DNA of 64,000 nt, from NCBI GenBank assembly GCA_009691855.1, contig SIAI01000004.1:89536-153535 (forward strand), given 5' to 3'. Position 1 is the first letter of the stretch, and the number at the start of each line of letters is the position of its first letter. Both the position numbers and the translations under genes were made by a program. The notes below the pieces were generated by a model, which saw only the letters and a program-made list of their open reading frames with translations, did not search any database and had not been told where the DNA came from. This stretch comes from Planctomycetota bacterium. GTDB taxonomy: Bacteria; Planctomycetota; UBA1135; GCA-002686595. Of this stretch, positions 55,464-63,988 are shown piece after piece.

Positions 55464-56606
55464 ATGGAGCCCGCGGCCCGCATGATCCGGCACACCCCGA
55501 CCGTCGCCCCTCCCAGCGGGGACCTTCCTGCCGGCGTGGGCATCCCCGCCGGAGTGCAGCCGCTCGCGCACCTGCGCGCGGTGATCGAGGGCCTGCGTCC
55601 GAGCTGGGGCAGCCGCCGGCCGCTGATCCTGACGCACCGCACGCCCGACCCGGACGCGCTCGGGGCGATGTTCGGGCTGGAGCTCCTGCTGCGCTGCGCC
55701 TTCGGGCTCGCCCCCGAGATCGCGGCCCTGGGCAAGATCTCGCGCGCCGAGAACGTGGCCATGCTGCGCGAGCTCGAGCTCGCCTTCGCCGACGCGGATC
55801 GCCTCGACCGCAAGCACTACGCCGGCGTCTTCCTGGTCGACACCCAGCCGGGCTTCGGGCACACGACCCTACCCGAGGGCATCCCGGTGGTGGCCGTGTT
55901 CGACCACCACCGTCCGCCGGACGTCGCCGCGCTCGAGACGAAGAGCCTGCCGCCGCACTACGACCTGCGCCTGGAGGTCGGCGCGACCTCGGCCCTGATG
56001 TACGGCTACCTGCGCGATGCGGGGATCGAGCTCGACGAGCGCATCGCGACCGCGCTGTGCTGCGGCGTGCGTTTCGACACGCTGGACCTCGCCAACAGCG
56101 CCACCGAGCTCGACTGTGAGGCCTTCTTCGAGACCTTCCGCCGCGCCGACCACCAGAAGCTCGCGCGCATCCAGCGTCCGACGCTGCCGGCGATCTACTA
56201 CCGCGACCTGTACCGCTCGCTGTCGCGCGCGCGGCGCTATGGTCCGGCCGTGCTCGGCTTTCTCGGACGCGTGGTCAACGCCGAATCGGTGGCGGAGATG
56301 GCCGACTTCTTCCGGCGCATGGAGGACTGCCGCTGGTCGCTGGTGGGCGGCGCGGTGGGCGAGACCTACCACTTGTCGCTGCGCACCGACGGCGTGGAGG
56401 CCTATCCGTTCCTGCAGCACGTGCTCGGCAAGGAAGGCTCCTTCGGCGGGCGCGGGACCGTGGCCGGTGGGCAGGTGCCGCTGGCCAGCGACGACTGGCG
56501 CGATCTACAGCGCCTGGAGCGGCGTCTGCGCGGGCGCGCGCTCGAGCTGATCGAGCCCGGCGAGCGCACCGGCGCGCGCGGGGTCCGCCTGACGCAGATC
56601 CCGTGA
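55464..56606 (+). CDS. DHH-family phosphoesterase (NrnA-like)
   Basis: A 380-residue DHH/DHHA1 protein of the oligoribonuclease or c-di-AMP phosphodiesterase type. The metal motifs are slightly altered: motif I reads THRTPDPDALG (about 57-67; usually DHDADG), motif II VDTQPG (about 121) and motif III FDHHRPP (about 141-147). The C-terminal GGRGTVAGGQVPL (about 325-340) matches the DHHA1 substrate loop (GGHxxAAG). It probably degrades short RNA or cyclic dinucleotides in the cytoplasm. The start at 55464 overlaps nothing upstream; the next gene overlaps by GTGA. Confidence 0.85.
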   Translation: MEPAARMIRHTPTVAPPSGDLPAGVGIPAGVQPLAHLRAVIEGLRPSWGSRRPLILTHRTPDPDALGAMFGLELLLRCAFGLAPEIAALGKISRAENVAMLRELELAFADADRLDRKHYAGVFLVDTQPGFGHTTLPEGIPVVAVFDHHRPPDVAALETKSLPPHYDLRLEVGATSALMYGYLRDAGIELDERIATALCCGVRFDTLDLANSATELDCEAFFETFRRADHQKLARIQRPTLPAIYYRDLYRSLSRARRYGPAVLGFLGRVVNAESVAEMADFFRRMEDCRWSLVGGAVGETYHLSLRTDGVEAYPFLQHVLGKEGSFGGRGTVAGGQVPLASDDWRDLQRLERRLRGRALELIEPGERTGARGVRLTQIP

Positions 56607-57370
56607 CGCGCCTGCTGGTCGTCGCCGGCCACGATCCCTCGTATCGCCGCGGGTGGGGGGCCGGGGTCGACGCCGATCGCGAGGCGGCCGAGCGCTTCGG
56701 CGTCAGCGCGGCGTGCGTGATCAGCGCCTGGACCGAGCAAGACGGCACGCGCGTGCGTTCCGTGCGCGCGCGCGCCGCGCCCGAGTGGTTGGCCGAGGCC
56801 CGCGCCTTTGCGCGTGAGCCGGTGCACGCGCTGAAGAGCGGCCTCCTGCCCGACGCCGACGCCGTGCGCGCGCTGTGTGCGCTCGTGCGCGAGCTCGGCC
56901 CGCGCCTGCCCGTCGTCGTCGATCCCGTGCTCGCGGCTTCCGGCGGCGAGCCCTTCCTCGATTCGGCGGGGCTGAGCGCGCTCGTCGAAGAGCTCCTGCC
57001 CCTGGGGGTGATCCTGACCCCGAACCTGCCCGAGGCGGCGAGTCTCACCGGGCACGAGCTCGCCGCGCTCCAGCTCGATCGCGCCGCCCGCCTCGCCGCC
57101 GCCCACGAGCTGCTCGAGCGCGGCTGCCGCGCCCTGGTCCTGAAGGGCGGCCACGCCCACGACGAGCCCGCCGCCGACCTGCTCCTCGAACGCGGCAGCG
57201 CCCCCCTCTGGCTGACCCACCCACGCCTCCCCGGCGCCAACCTGCACGGCTCCGGCTGCCGCTACGCCTCTGCGCTCGCCTCCGCTCTCGCCCTCGGCCA
57301 CCCCCTCTCCACCGCCGCCGCCCAGGCCTCCGCCTGGCTCGCCGAACTCCTGCAAGCTCGTCCCGCCTGA
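56603..57370 (+). CDS. thiD: Hydroxymethylpyrimidine/phosphomethylpyrimidine kinase
   Basis: A ribokinase-family kinase for thiamine-pyrimidine phosphates, 255 residues. It keeps VVAGHDPSYRRGWGAGVDADREA in the place of the GSDPSGGAGIQADLK loop, and VVDPVLAASGGEPFLD (about 110), TPNLPEAASLTG, and the terminal LHGSGCRYASALASALA (usually GTGC(T/A)xS). The departures in the anion-hole loop mean the substrate could be a related pyrimidine or sugar. The GTG start overlaps the DHH gene stop. Other thi genes are not here. Confidence 0.8.
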   Translation: MTRLLVVAGHDPSYRRGWGAGVDADREAAERFGVSAACVISAWTEQDGTRVRSVRARAAPEWLAEARAFAREPVHALKSGLLPDADAVRALCALVRELGPRLPVVVDPVLAASGGEPFLDSAGLSALVEELLPLGVILTPNLPEAASLTGHELAALQLDRAARLAAAHELLERGCRALVLKGGHAHDEPAADLLLERGSAPLWLTHPRLPGANLHGSGCRYASALASALALGHPLSTAAAQASAWLAELLQARPA

Positions 57371-57437
57371 CGCTTGCGCCGCCCGCCGTTCGCCACTACC
57401 CTCTGCGGCCCTTAGATCGCGGTTCTAGCGATCTCCT

Positions 57438-57512
57438 GCGGCTGTAGCTCAGTGGTAGAGCGCCACCTTGCCAAGGTGGATGTCGAGGGTTCAAGTCCCT
57501 TCAGCCGCTCCA
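57438..57512 (+). tRNA. tRNA-Gly (GCC)
   Basis: A full cloverleaf: acceptor GCGGCTG with CAGCCGC, D arm with AGCTCAGTGGTAGAGC, anticodon stem CCACC-TTGCCAA-GGTGG with anticodon GCC, T arm GGTTCAAGTCC, and encoded 3' TCCA. It is the integration site of the following island; its 3' half is duplicated at 59791. A palindrome AGATCGC-GGTTCTA-GCGATCT (57414-57434) lies just upstream. Confidence 0.97.
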
Positions 57513-57536
57513 ACCGGCCCCCGCAGGAAACGGTCC
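57466..57536 (+). repeat. Direct repeat / att site, left copy
   Basis: Begins CCTTGCCAAGGTGG in the tRNA anticodon arm and ends ...GGAAACGGTCC; 71 bases identical to 59791-59861. After a single mismatch GGAGCG is also shared. Confidence 0.9.
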
Positions 57537-57720
57537 AGGAGCGGGTTTTGGTTGCCCGATGGTTGTCCGGAGGTTGCCCGGTTCGGGGGTCTCGAATTGG
57601 GAAGCCTGGAGAGGCGCCGCGGGAGATTCCGAGGCTCGTTGGGCGACGCGTGCTCGGCGCCTGAGGTGACTGGTTCCGCTTGACGGATCGGAGGGCTGAG
57701 GGCTGCCGCTGACGGGGCTT

Positions 57721-57750
57721 GCGTACGGAACCGTACGCAACCGTACGCAA
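57721..57750. repeat. Three tandem 10-bp repeats (iteron-like)
   Basis: Units GCGTACGGAA, CCGTACGCAA, CCGTACGCAA, each with a palindromic CGTACG core (first unit GTACGG). They lie 35 bases before the ParB-like fragment and may be a binding site of that protein or a regulatory operator of the island. Confidence 0.7.
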
Positions 57751-57784
57751 CGCGAGAACGAGCGTACTCGGCTGGAGGGGGGCC

Positions 57785-57994
57785 TGTGGGTGTGTCACGA
57801 GGGCCGCGCGTCTGCTCGGCCACGACCGAGTGCCCGTCGTCCGGTTCGAGGGCACGGACCTCGAGGCCACGGCCTTCGCCATCGCCGACAACAAGACGCA
57901 CGACTTCAGCACGTGGGACGAGGGGGCGCGGGTCGAGTGGGCCGGGTCCTGGATTGGATTACCGACGCATCTGCCGATATGCTGGTATCTCTGA
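57785..57994 (+). pseudogene. ParB-like nuclease-domain fragment
   Basis: The frame ending at 57994 reads RAARLLGHDRVPVVRFEG, then FAIADNKTHDFSTWDE, matching the core of ParB N-terminal domains found in DNA-modification and mobile-element proteins (VPVV, then the IADNK segment). Start and end are missing, so this is a remnant. Confidence 0.7.
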
Positions 57995-57996
57995 CC

Positions 57997-58623
57997 ATGG
58001 CAGGACGCCTTCACAAGAGCTCCAGAGACCCCCTGGAGCGCGCCGAAGCCCTCTTCCGAAGGAATCGGGGGATCCTGCGGACCCAGGAGGCCGTACGCCT
58101 CGGGATCCACCCTCGGACCCTGCAGGACCTGCATCGTTCCGGCGTGGTCGAGAGGCTCAGCCGCGGGCTCTATCGGCTCGCGGTTCTGCCGCCCCTCGCC
58201 GAACCCGATCTGGTCACCGTCGCTCTGCGCGCGCCCCGCGGGGTGATCTGCCTCGTCTCGGCGCTCGCATTTCACGAGCTCACGACGCAGATCCCGCACG
58301 AGGTCTGCCTGGCCATCGCGCGCGGCGCGGAACCACCGCGAATCGATCATCCGCCCGTGCGCATCTTCTGGTTCAGCGGGCGTGCCTTCACGGCAGGGGT
58401 CGAGACCCATGCGGTGGATGGAGTGCCGGTGCGCGTCTACAGCGCCGCGAAGACCGTCGCGGACTGCTTCAAGTACCGCAACAAGCTCGGGATCGACACC
58501 GCGACCGAGGCGCTCCGTCTCTACCTACGCAAGAGGCGCAGGAGCCTGGACGAGCTCATGCAGCACGCCCGCGTGTGCCGCGTCGAGCGCGTCATGCGCC
58601 CCTACCTCGAGGCGCAGCTGTGA
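57997..58623 (+). CDS. abiEi: AbiEi-family antitoxin (type IV TA / phage abortive infection)
   Basis: The 208-residue product begins with a winged-helix-like N-terminus (RNRGILRTQEAVRLGIHPRTLQDLHRSGVVERLSRGLYRL, about 24-63). It continues with the AbiEi core, VVER-LSRGLYRL, CLVSALAFHELTTQIP, and a TVADCFKYRNKLGIDTATEALR motif (about 152-173) shared by this antitoxin family. It neutralises the AbiEii nucleotidyltransferase toxin and usually represses its own promoter. ATG 57997 is preferred; 57979 is in frame. Codon use is less GC-biased than the chromosome. Confidence 0.88.
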   Translation: MAGRLHKSSRDPLERAEALFRRNRGILRTQEAVRLGIHPRTLQDLHRSGVVERLSRGLYRLAVLPPLAEPDLVTVALRAPRGVICLVSALAFHELTTQIPHEVCLAIARGAEPPRIDHPPVRIFWFSGRAFTAGVETHAVDGVPVRVYSAAKTVADCFKYRNKLGIDTATEALRLYLRKRRRSLDELMQHARVCRVERVMRPYLEAQL

Positions 58624-59540
58624 AACGACGGCCGATCCAGAACCTGCCCGCGTCGATTCGACAGCGCCTGCTCGATCGCGCGCGGGCGAGCGATCGTCCG
58701 TTCAACGAGCTCTTGCAGTACTACGCCATGGAGCGGTTCCTGTACCGGCTTTCGCGTTCGAGTCACCGGCAGAAGTTCATCCTCAAGGGCGCGCTCATGC
58801 TGACCGTGTGGAAGGTCGCGCCCGCTCGTTCCACCAAAGACATCGATCTCCTCGGGCGGACGGCGAACGACATCGACCACATGGTTGGCATCGTGCAGGC
58901 AATCTGCGTGGAGGAGGTCGAAGCAGATGGTCTCGAGTTCGCTGCGAGTACAGTGAAGGGAGAGCGCATCGCGGAGGAGGGGGAGTACGCCGGCGTCCGC
59001 CTGCGTCTCGACGGGACGCTCGGGACCGCCAAGGTCAAGCTGCAGCTCGACGTGGGCTTCGGCGACTCCGTCATTCCTGCGGCGACGGTGCTCGACTATC
59101 CGACCCTGCTGGACATGCCGGCTCCACGGCTCCGTGCGTACTCGCGCGAGAGTGCGATCGCCGAGAAGTTCCATGCGATGGCTCACCGCGGTCTCCTGAA
59201 CAGCCGCATGCGCGACTACTTCGACATCTGGGCCCTGTCACGGCAGTTCGAGTTCGATGGGGAGATCCTGGCTCGCGCCATCCGAGCAACCTTCGATCGT
59301 CGCGGCCTGGCAATCCCCGCTCGCCCGGTGGCTCTGCGTGGCGAGTTCGCGAGCGACACCTCGAAGTTCGCCCAGTGGCGCGGCTTCCTGCGCAAGACCC
59401 GCCTGAGTGGGGCGCCCGAAGATCTGGCAGATGCCGTTGCTCAGGTCCGCCGCTTCCTCGGGCCGGTGATCGTCCCGCTCGCCCGCGGCAACCCCTTCGC
59501 CGCAGTCTGGCGGCCGCCGGGCCCATGGGACTCGAAGTGA
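58620..59540 (+). CDS. abiEii: AbiEii-family nucleotidyltransferase toxin
   Basis: The type IV toxin partner, 306 residues, starting at a GTG that overlaps the antitoxin stop. FILKGALMLTVW (about 48) is the motif-I region with a G(S/A)L and the metal-binding DIDLLG (about 71-76; D-x-D). VKLQLDVGFGD (about 140-150) follows with the third acidic residue, then RAYSRESAIAEKFHAMAHRG (about 174-193). AbiEii enzymes modify tRNA or other nucleotidyl acceptors and cause abortive infection when freed from AbiEi. Complete and likely functional. Confidence 0.9.
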   Translation: MKRRPIQNLPASIRQRLLDRARASDRPFNELLQYYAMERFLYRLSRSSHRQKFILKGALMLTVWKVAPARSTKDIDLLGRTANDIDHMVGIVQAICVEEVEADGLEFAASTVKGERIAEEGEYAGVRLRLDGTLGTAKVKLQLDVGFGDSVIPAATVLDYPTLLDMPAPRLRAYSRESAIAEKFHAMAHRGLLNSRMRDYFDIWALSRQFEFDGEILARAIRATFDRRGLAIPARPVALRGEFASDTSKFAQWRGFLRKTRLSGAPEDLADAVAQVRRFLGPVIVPLARGNPFAAVWRPPGPWDSK

Positions 59541-59790
59541 TGTGAACCGGTCCGGGCCCTCAACCTCCGCCGCCGCGAACCTATTCCGGCGGTAGCGGCG
59601 ACCGTCAAGCGAGTCGCGTCGTCTTCCTTGCGCGGACTGCGTGAGTGGACAGACCCTGCACCAACGTCGCCAACTCTCGACGTTCGGGCATGCCTCCCAC
59701 CGTGGTGTGAAGCCTCGACATTCATGCACCGGGCGAGGAGCGAGTCTTGCTGCAAGCGCATTCGCGTCAGTGACTTACAAGGACAGCCGG
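59541..59790. other. Non-coding tail of the island
   Basis: Between the toxin stop and the right att copy. I see no gene, repeat or terminator here; the short frames lack codon bias. Together with 59862-59930 it makes the 390-base gap before the next gene. Confidence 0.4.
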
Positions 59791-59861
59791 CCTTGCCAAG
59801 GTGGATGTCGAGGGTTCAAGTCCCTTCAGCCGCTCCAACCGGCCCCCGCAGGAAACGGTCC
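59791..59861 (+). repeat. Direct repeat / att site, right copy
   Basis: Exact 71-base copy of 57466-57536: the 3' half of the tRNA-Gly plus downstream flank. It cannot make a tRNA since the 5' half is missing. Confidence 0.9.
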
Positions 59862-59930
59862 TGGAGCGCCGCTTGGTTGCGCCCTTGCGCAGGGCGTCGC
59901 TTGCTTTTCAGCGCGGCGAGAAGGAGTCGC

Positions 59931-61460
59931 TCAGGGAACGATCCGCAGCGCTCGCCGCGCCAGGACCTTGCCGCCCTGGCCGGTCATGTAGCGCAGCTCG
60001 GCTTCACCGGCGTCCTTGGGCGCCTTCAGGCTCAGGGGCGAGCCCTTGGCGGTGGCCGTGTAGTTCCCGTACTGGCCGTCGGGCGTGGCCTTGGCGACCA
60101 CGGTGATGTAGTCGCCCGGATTGTTCGGGCCGGTCCAGGTGACCGTCACGGTGGAGCCGACCGCGGCTTCGTCAGGAGCTGACAGGGAGACTTCGGACGC
60201 GAGGATCTCGAGCGGGCGGCGGCCGAGCACACGGCCGCCCTGGCCGGTCATGTAACGGAGCTCGGCGGCTCCGGCCAGGATCGGAATGAGCAGAGGCAGG
60301 GGCGAGCCCTTGGAGGTGACCGTGTGATTCCCGTACTCGCCGTCGCGGGTTCCCTTGGAAACCACCGTGATGTAGTCGCCTGGGTTGTTCGGGCCCGTCC
60401 AGGTGACATCGATCGTGGTCCCGGCGACGGCCTCGGCCGACGCGGACAGGGTGACTTCGGCCGCGACGATCTCGAGCGGGCGACGGCCGAGCACACGACC
60501 TCCCTGACCGGTCATGTAACGCAGCTCGGCGCCGCCGGGCAGGATCGGCACGAGCAGAGGCAGGGGCGAGCCCTTGGAAGTGACCGTGTGGTTCCCATAC
60601 TGGCCGTCGGGCGTCGCGCTTGGAACCAGCGTGATGTAGTCGCCCGAGTTGTTCGGGCCCGTCCAGGTGACCTCGATCGTGCTTCCGGCCATGGCCTCGT
60701 TCGGCGCCGACAGGCTGACGTCGGCCATGACGATCCGCAGCGGACGGCGTGCGAGCACCTTGTTGCCCTGGCCGGTCATGTAGCGCAACTCGGCGTCGCC
60801 GGCCACGGTAGGCACGCTCACGCTCAGCGGCGAACCCTCGTCCGTGTTGGTGTAGTTGCCGTACTGCCCGTCGGGCATTTCCTTCGGCACGAGCGTGATG
60901 TAGTCGCCGTGGTTGTTCGGACCGGTCCAGGCAACGGAGAGCTGCGCTCCGAGCACGACCTCGTCCGCTGCGTCGAGGGAGGCGCCGGCCGCCACGACCT
61001 CGAGCGCGGCGCGCCCGAGGACCGTGTGCGAACGACCGGTGACGTAGCGCACCTCGTGGGCGCCGGCTTCGACCGGAGCCGTCAACTCCAGCGCGCTGCC
61101 CAGCCTCGTCTCCTGGTAGTTGCCGTACGCGTCGTCCGCAACCGCGCTGCGCACGATGGTCACGTAGTCGCCGCGATTGTCGGGCCCCGTCCAGGCGACC
61201 GAGAACACGGCCCCGGCCGTCACTCGTTCGGGCACCTTCAGCGTCGCGGGGGTGAGGACCTCGTCGGGTTCCCGGACGGCGGGCTCGATCGGCGTGGGCA
61301 CCTGCGCCGCGGAAGCGGCCAGGGCGGACGGCGTCGGACCGGCGTCTCGCAAGGGAACCTCGGGCTCGGTCCGCGTGCAGCGCAGCAGCAAGAGGACGAT
61401 CAGGATGAGAATCACCACCAGAGCGATCAGGGTGTTCCGGCGGCGGGGGTTCTCGGTCAT
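59931..61460 (-). CDS. Single-pass membrane protein with five tandem beta repeats
   Basis: The 509-residue product has an N-terminal transmembrane helix (LIALVVILILIVLLLLRC, about 11-28), a proline/alanine linker and five repeats of about 85 residues (from about residue 75). Each repeat contains WTGPNN(P/H/S)GDYIT, then DGQYGNYT or DGEYGNHT, and ends ELRYMTGQGG(K/R)VL. Repeats of this type occur at the C-terminus of planctomycete and proteobacterial VWA-domain proteins. The last repeats are very similar at the nucleotide level, showing recent duplication. It is likely anchored in the inner membrane with the repeats in the periplasm. Function unknown. Confidence 0.75.
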   Translation of the reverse strand: MTENPRRRNTLIALVVILILIVLLLLRCTRTEPEVPLRDAGPTPSALAASAAQVPTPIEPAVREPDEVLTPATLKVPERVTAGAVFSVAWTGPDNRGDYVTIVRSAVADDAYGNYQETRLGSALELTAPVEAGAHEVRYVTGRSHTVLGRAALEVVAAGASLDAADEVVLGAQLSVAWTGPNNHGDYITLVPKEMPDGQYGNYTNTDEGSPLSVSVPTVAGDAELRYMTGQGNKVLARRPLRIVMADVSLSAPNEAMAGSTIEVTWTGPNNSGDYITLVPSATPDGQYGNHTVTSKGSPLPLLVPILPGGAELRYMTGQGGRVLGRRPLEIVAAEVTLSASAEAVAGTTIDVTWTGPNNPGDYITVVSKGTRDGEYGNHTVTSKGSPLPLLIPILAGAAELRYMTGQGGRVLGRRPLEILASEVSLSAPDEAAVGSTVTVTWTGPNNPGDYITVVAKATPDGQYGNYTATAKGSPLSLKAPKDAGEAELRYMTGQGGKVLARRALRIVP

Positions 61461-61608
61461 GGCGTGTGTCCAGTCCTGGGCTTCTCCCGTGCCGTCCTGG
61501 AAGAGCGGCGGATGCGTCCCGGCCTTGCCAGCTCCTGGCTCCAGGCGCAGGTGTGGAACGACGGCTGATGCCGAATGGTCACACGCGCTCGCGTCGGGTT
61601 CAACCCGT

Positions 61609-63456
61609 TCAGCGATCCGGGCCCGTGGCCTTGGCCCAGGCCTCGGGGCCGCCGACGACGGGGAGGGTGAGCTCGCTCGCGTCGAGATCGAGGGTGAGCT
61701 CCGTGCCGGGCTCGGGCCACAGGGTGAAGTCGTGGTCGCTGGCGAAGACCATCAGGCCGATGCGCTCGCCCGCCGGGACGATCTGGTCGTCGGGTTGGAG
61801 CTCGAGGTGCAACTCGACGAACTGGCCGGGGGCGAGGGGCTTCGAGCTCGTGAGCGAGGCGGCGTTCTGCGGGTCGGCCCAGGTGCGCGTGATGACGTCG
61901 TCGTTGATGCTCTTCGAACCGGTCCAGGGCAGCGAGACGATCCACACCGAGAGGTTCGCGGCGGGGCGATCGGCGGCGAGGCGCAGGGTGATGTGCCCGG
62001 TGCCAGAGAGGTGCACGGGTTGCTTCAGCTCGGGGCTGGAGAATAGCAGGCGGTTGGGCGATTGCGCGGCGGCGGCGAGCGTGGCGCCGGGGATCGAGGC
62101 GTCGTCGACCAGCGTCTCGCGTTCCTGCGCCGGAGCGCGCTGCGTGGCGAGTCCGCCGAGCTCGGCGCCGCCCCGCGTCGGGAACAACGTCACCGGCGCC
62201 GCCGCGGGATTCGGATAGTCGGCGTAGGGCGTCGGTTTGCTCGGGTCGGCGTGCTCGCGCACGATCCACGCCCGCGCGTCCTTCTCGACGCCGTTCTCGA
62301 CGCCGTACAGGTAGCGCGTGAACCAGCGGTTCATCTGCGCCAGCGGCGGCGGCCCGCCGTGGCCGCCCTGGTGGAAGTAGCACTGCGTGGGCACGCCGCG
62401 CTGCTCCAGCGCGAGGTACAGGCGCACCGAGTGCTCGGCCATCACGTTCCAGTCGTTGAAGGCGTGCGCCATGAGCGTCGCCGCGTGATAGGAGTCGAGC
62501 TGGTTCACGTAGTCGCGGCTCTTCCAGAAGTCGTTGAGGTCGCCGCTGGCGCGATCGAAGCCTTCCATCAGGACTCCATCGCGCACGCTCTCGTTGCAGG
62601 CCTCACGCAGGGCCGGATCGTTGCTGTGGATGAAGTCATAGATGACGTCGATGTCCTCGCCCCTGTAGCCGCCCGGATGGCGCACCAGGCCGTTCGAGCG
62701 GTAGTAGCGGTAGTAGGACGTGATCGGCGCGACGGGGATGATCGCCTCGAGGCCGGCGACGCCGGTCGTCGCCGCGGCGACCGGCAGGGTCCCGTTGTAG
62801 GAGGTGCCGGTCATGCCGACCTTGCCCGTGCACCAGGTCGCCTTCACCGCTTCGCCCGCGTGCGCACTCGTGTAGCCCTGCGCGCGCCCGCACAGCCAGT
62901 CGATCACGGCCTTGGGCGCGAGCGCCTCGATCTTGTCGCCGGGAAAGGGGCAGCCCTGCGATTGGCCCGTGCCCACGGATTCTGAATGGACCACGGCGAA
63001 GCCGCGCGGGACCCAGTCGGCCAGGTGCGAGTCGTTGATGACCGAGCGCGGCTTCCGATAGGGGATCGGCGGCGGGTTCACGCGGTAGTTCGGGAACTCG
63101 CCGAGCTCCTGGTGCGGGTCCCACATGAACTGCTCGGCCGTCGTGCCGGTGCCGGAGTAGTAGGGGCTCGACTCGTAGACGACCGGCACCTTGAGGCCCT
63201 CGCTCTCGGTCTGCGCGGGACGCGTGACGTCCACGTGCATGCGGTCGCGCTGGCCGTCGCCGTCGGAGTCGAACTCGGTCTCGACCCACAGGTCGTGGCG
63301 GATCCAGCGCGCCGGGTCGCTGAAGCCCGGCACGACCTGCGCCTGGCCGTCGACGAAGACGGGCCGCGCGCGCTCCGCCTCCTGGGCCGCGATGGGCAGG
63401 GCGCCGAGGAACAACGGGACGAGCACGTTGCGCGCGTGAGAGCGAGGGTGAGACAT
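61609..63456 (-). CDS. Secreted Xaa-Pro dipeptidyl-peptidase-like hydrolase (S15)
   Basis: ATG 63456 follows AAGGAT and opens a signal peptide (VLVPLFLGALPIAAQ). The 615 residues fit the X-Pro dipeptidyl-peptidase / CocE family: alpha/beta-hydrolase core with nucleophile GMTGTSYNGTLP (about 204-215), the YFHQGGHGGPPP region (about 338-350) with the catalytic His, and a C-terminal jelly-roll domain (TLRLAADRPAANLSVWIVSLP, about 500-520). In the cleft, IPVAPITSYY is the usual Pro-binding strand. It probably cleaves X-Pro from peptides, or acts as an acyl esterase, in the periplasm. A 220-bp repeat and an inverted repeat lie upstream. Confidence 0.88.
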   Translation of the reverse strand: MSHPRSHARNVLVPLFLGALPIAAQEAERARPVFVDGQAQVVPGFSDPARWIRHDLWVETEFDSDGDGQRDRMHVDVTRPAQTESEGLKVPVVYESSPYYSGTGTTAEQFMWDPHQELGEFPNYRVNPPPIPYRKPRSVINDSHLADWVPRGFAVVHSESVGTGQSQGCPFPGDKIEALAPKAVIDWLCGRAQGYTSAHAGEAVKATWCTGKVGMTGTSYNGTLPVAAATTGVAGLEAIIPVAPITSYYRYYRSNGLVRHPGGYRGEDIDVIYDFIHSNDPALREACNESVRDGVLMEGFDRASGDLNDFWKSRDYVNQLDSYHAATLMAHAFNDWNVMAEHSVRLYLALEQRGVPTQCYFHQGGHGGPPPLAQMNRWFTRYLYGVENGVEKDARAWIVREHADPSKPTPYADYPNPAAAPVTLFPTRGGAELGGLATQRAPAQERETLVDDASIPGATLAAAAQSPNRLLFSSPELKQPVHLSGTGHITLRLAADRPAANLSVWIVSLPWTGSKSINDDVITRTWADPQNAASLTSSKPLAPGQFVELHLELQPDDQIVPAGERIGLMVFASDHDFTLWPEPGTELTLDLDASELTLPVVGGPEAWAKATGPDR

Positions 63457-63637
63457 CGTGGATCCTTGGAGCAGACGAGCGGTCTGGAGCGGTGCGCCCC
63501 AGCCTAGCGCGATGGCGTGCGAGTCCGAGCGGCTCAACTCTGGGTCCCTCGTTCCGGCGCCCAGGTTCCTGTCGACGCCGCTCGAGGAGTCTTGCTCGCC
63601 CTGCAAGCGGCCGGCGAACAGGAGCTCAGGCCCGAAC

Positions 63638-63857
63638 CTCTCAGCGCGGGCTGCAGCCCGCAACCCAATGAGACCTCATGCGCCCGCGCTGAGTTCTTGT
63701 TGGCGTGGGAGGCAGACCCTCCCCCGCGACTCCTCCTCCAGGCCAGGCGCGCCACGCGGCCTCCCCTCCTCGCCGCTTGATGAGCGGCGCGGCGCCTGCG
63801 GCGTCGGAGCTACTACCCCCGAGAGTCCGCGCGCGGCGCGCGGACTCTCGAACCTAG
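63638..63857 (-). repeat. 220-bp dispersed element with terminal hairpins, copy 2 (inverted)
   Basis: Reverse complement of 44269-44489 with roughly 80 percent identity by eye: both ends keep their hairpins, and GCGGGCTGCAGCCCGC here replaces GCGGGC-AAC-GCCCGC while still pairing. It lies in the region upstream of the S15 peptidase gene; 63457-63637 and 63858-63918 hold no gene. Confidence 0.85.
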
Positions 63858-63918
63858 TCCCAGAACAAGCGCTTGGCTCCCCAGAGCGCTGCGCTTCGCC
63901 CGGACTCACCGCATCCGC

Positions 63919-63988
63919 GGCCTTTCTCGAACCTTCGAAATGCTCGCGTGGAGGAACCACGCTCCGCTTTCGAAGGCCCGAGAAAGCC
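63919..63988. repeat. Inverted repeat at the right edge
   Basis: GGCCTTTCTCGAACCTTCGAAA (63919-63940) pairs imperfectly with TTTCGAAGGCCCGAGAAAGCC (63968-63988). The symmetry continues outward (CCGCATCCGC against CACGGCTACGG), so a larger palindromic element probably extends past the window. Confidence 0.6.

Larger units (their letters stand above)
57466..59861 (+). mobile_element. tRNA-Gly genomic island (about 2.3 kb) with AbiE system
   Basis: The 71 bases from the anticodon arm of tRNA-Gly through 24 bases past its CCA (57466-57536) recur exactly at 59791-59861. This is the typical attL/attR pair of an element integrated at a tRNA 3' end. Inside lie a ParB-like remnant, three 10-bp direct repeats, and the abiEi/abiEii genes. 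No integrase is left, so it is either a decayed element or a non-autonomous one. Confidence 0.8.
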
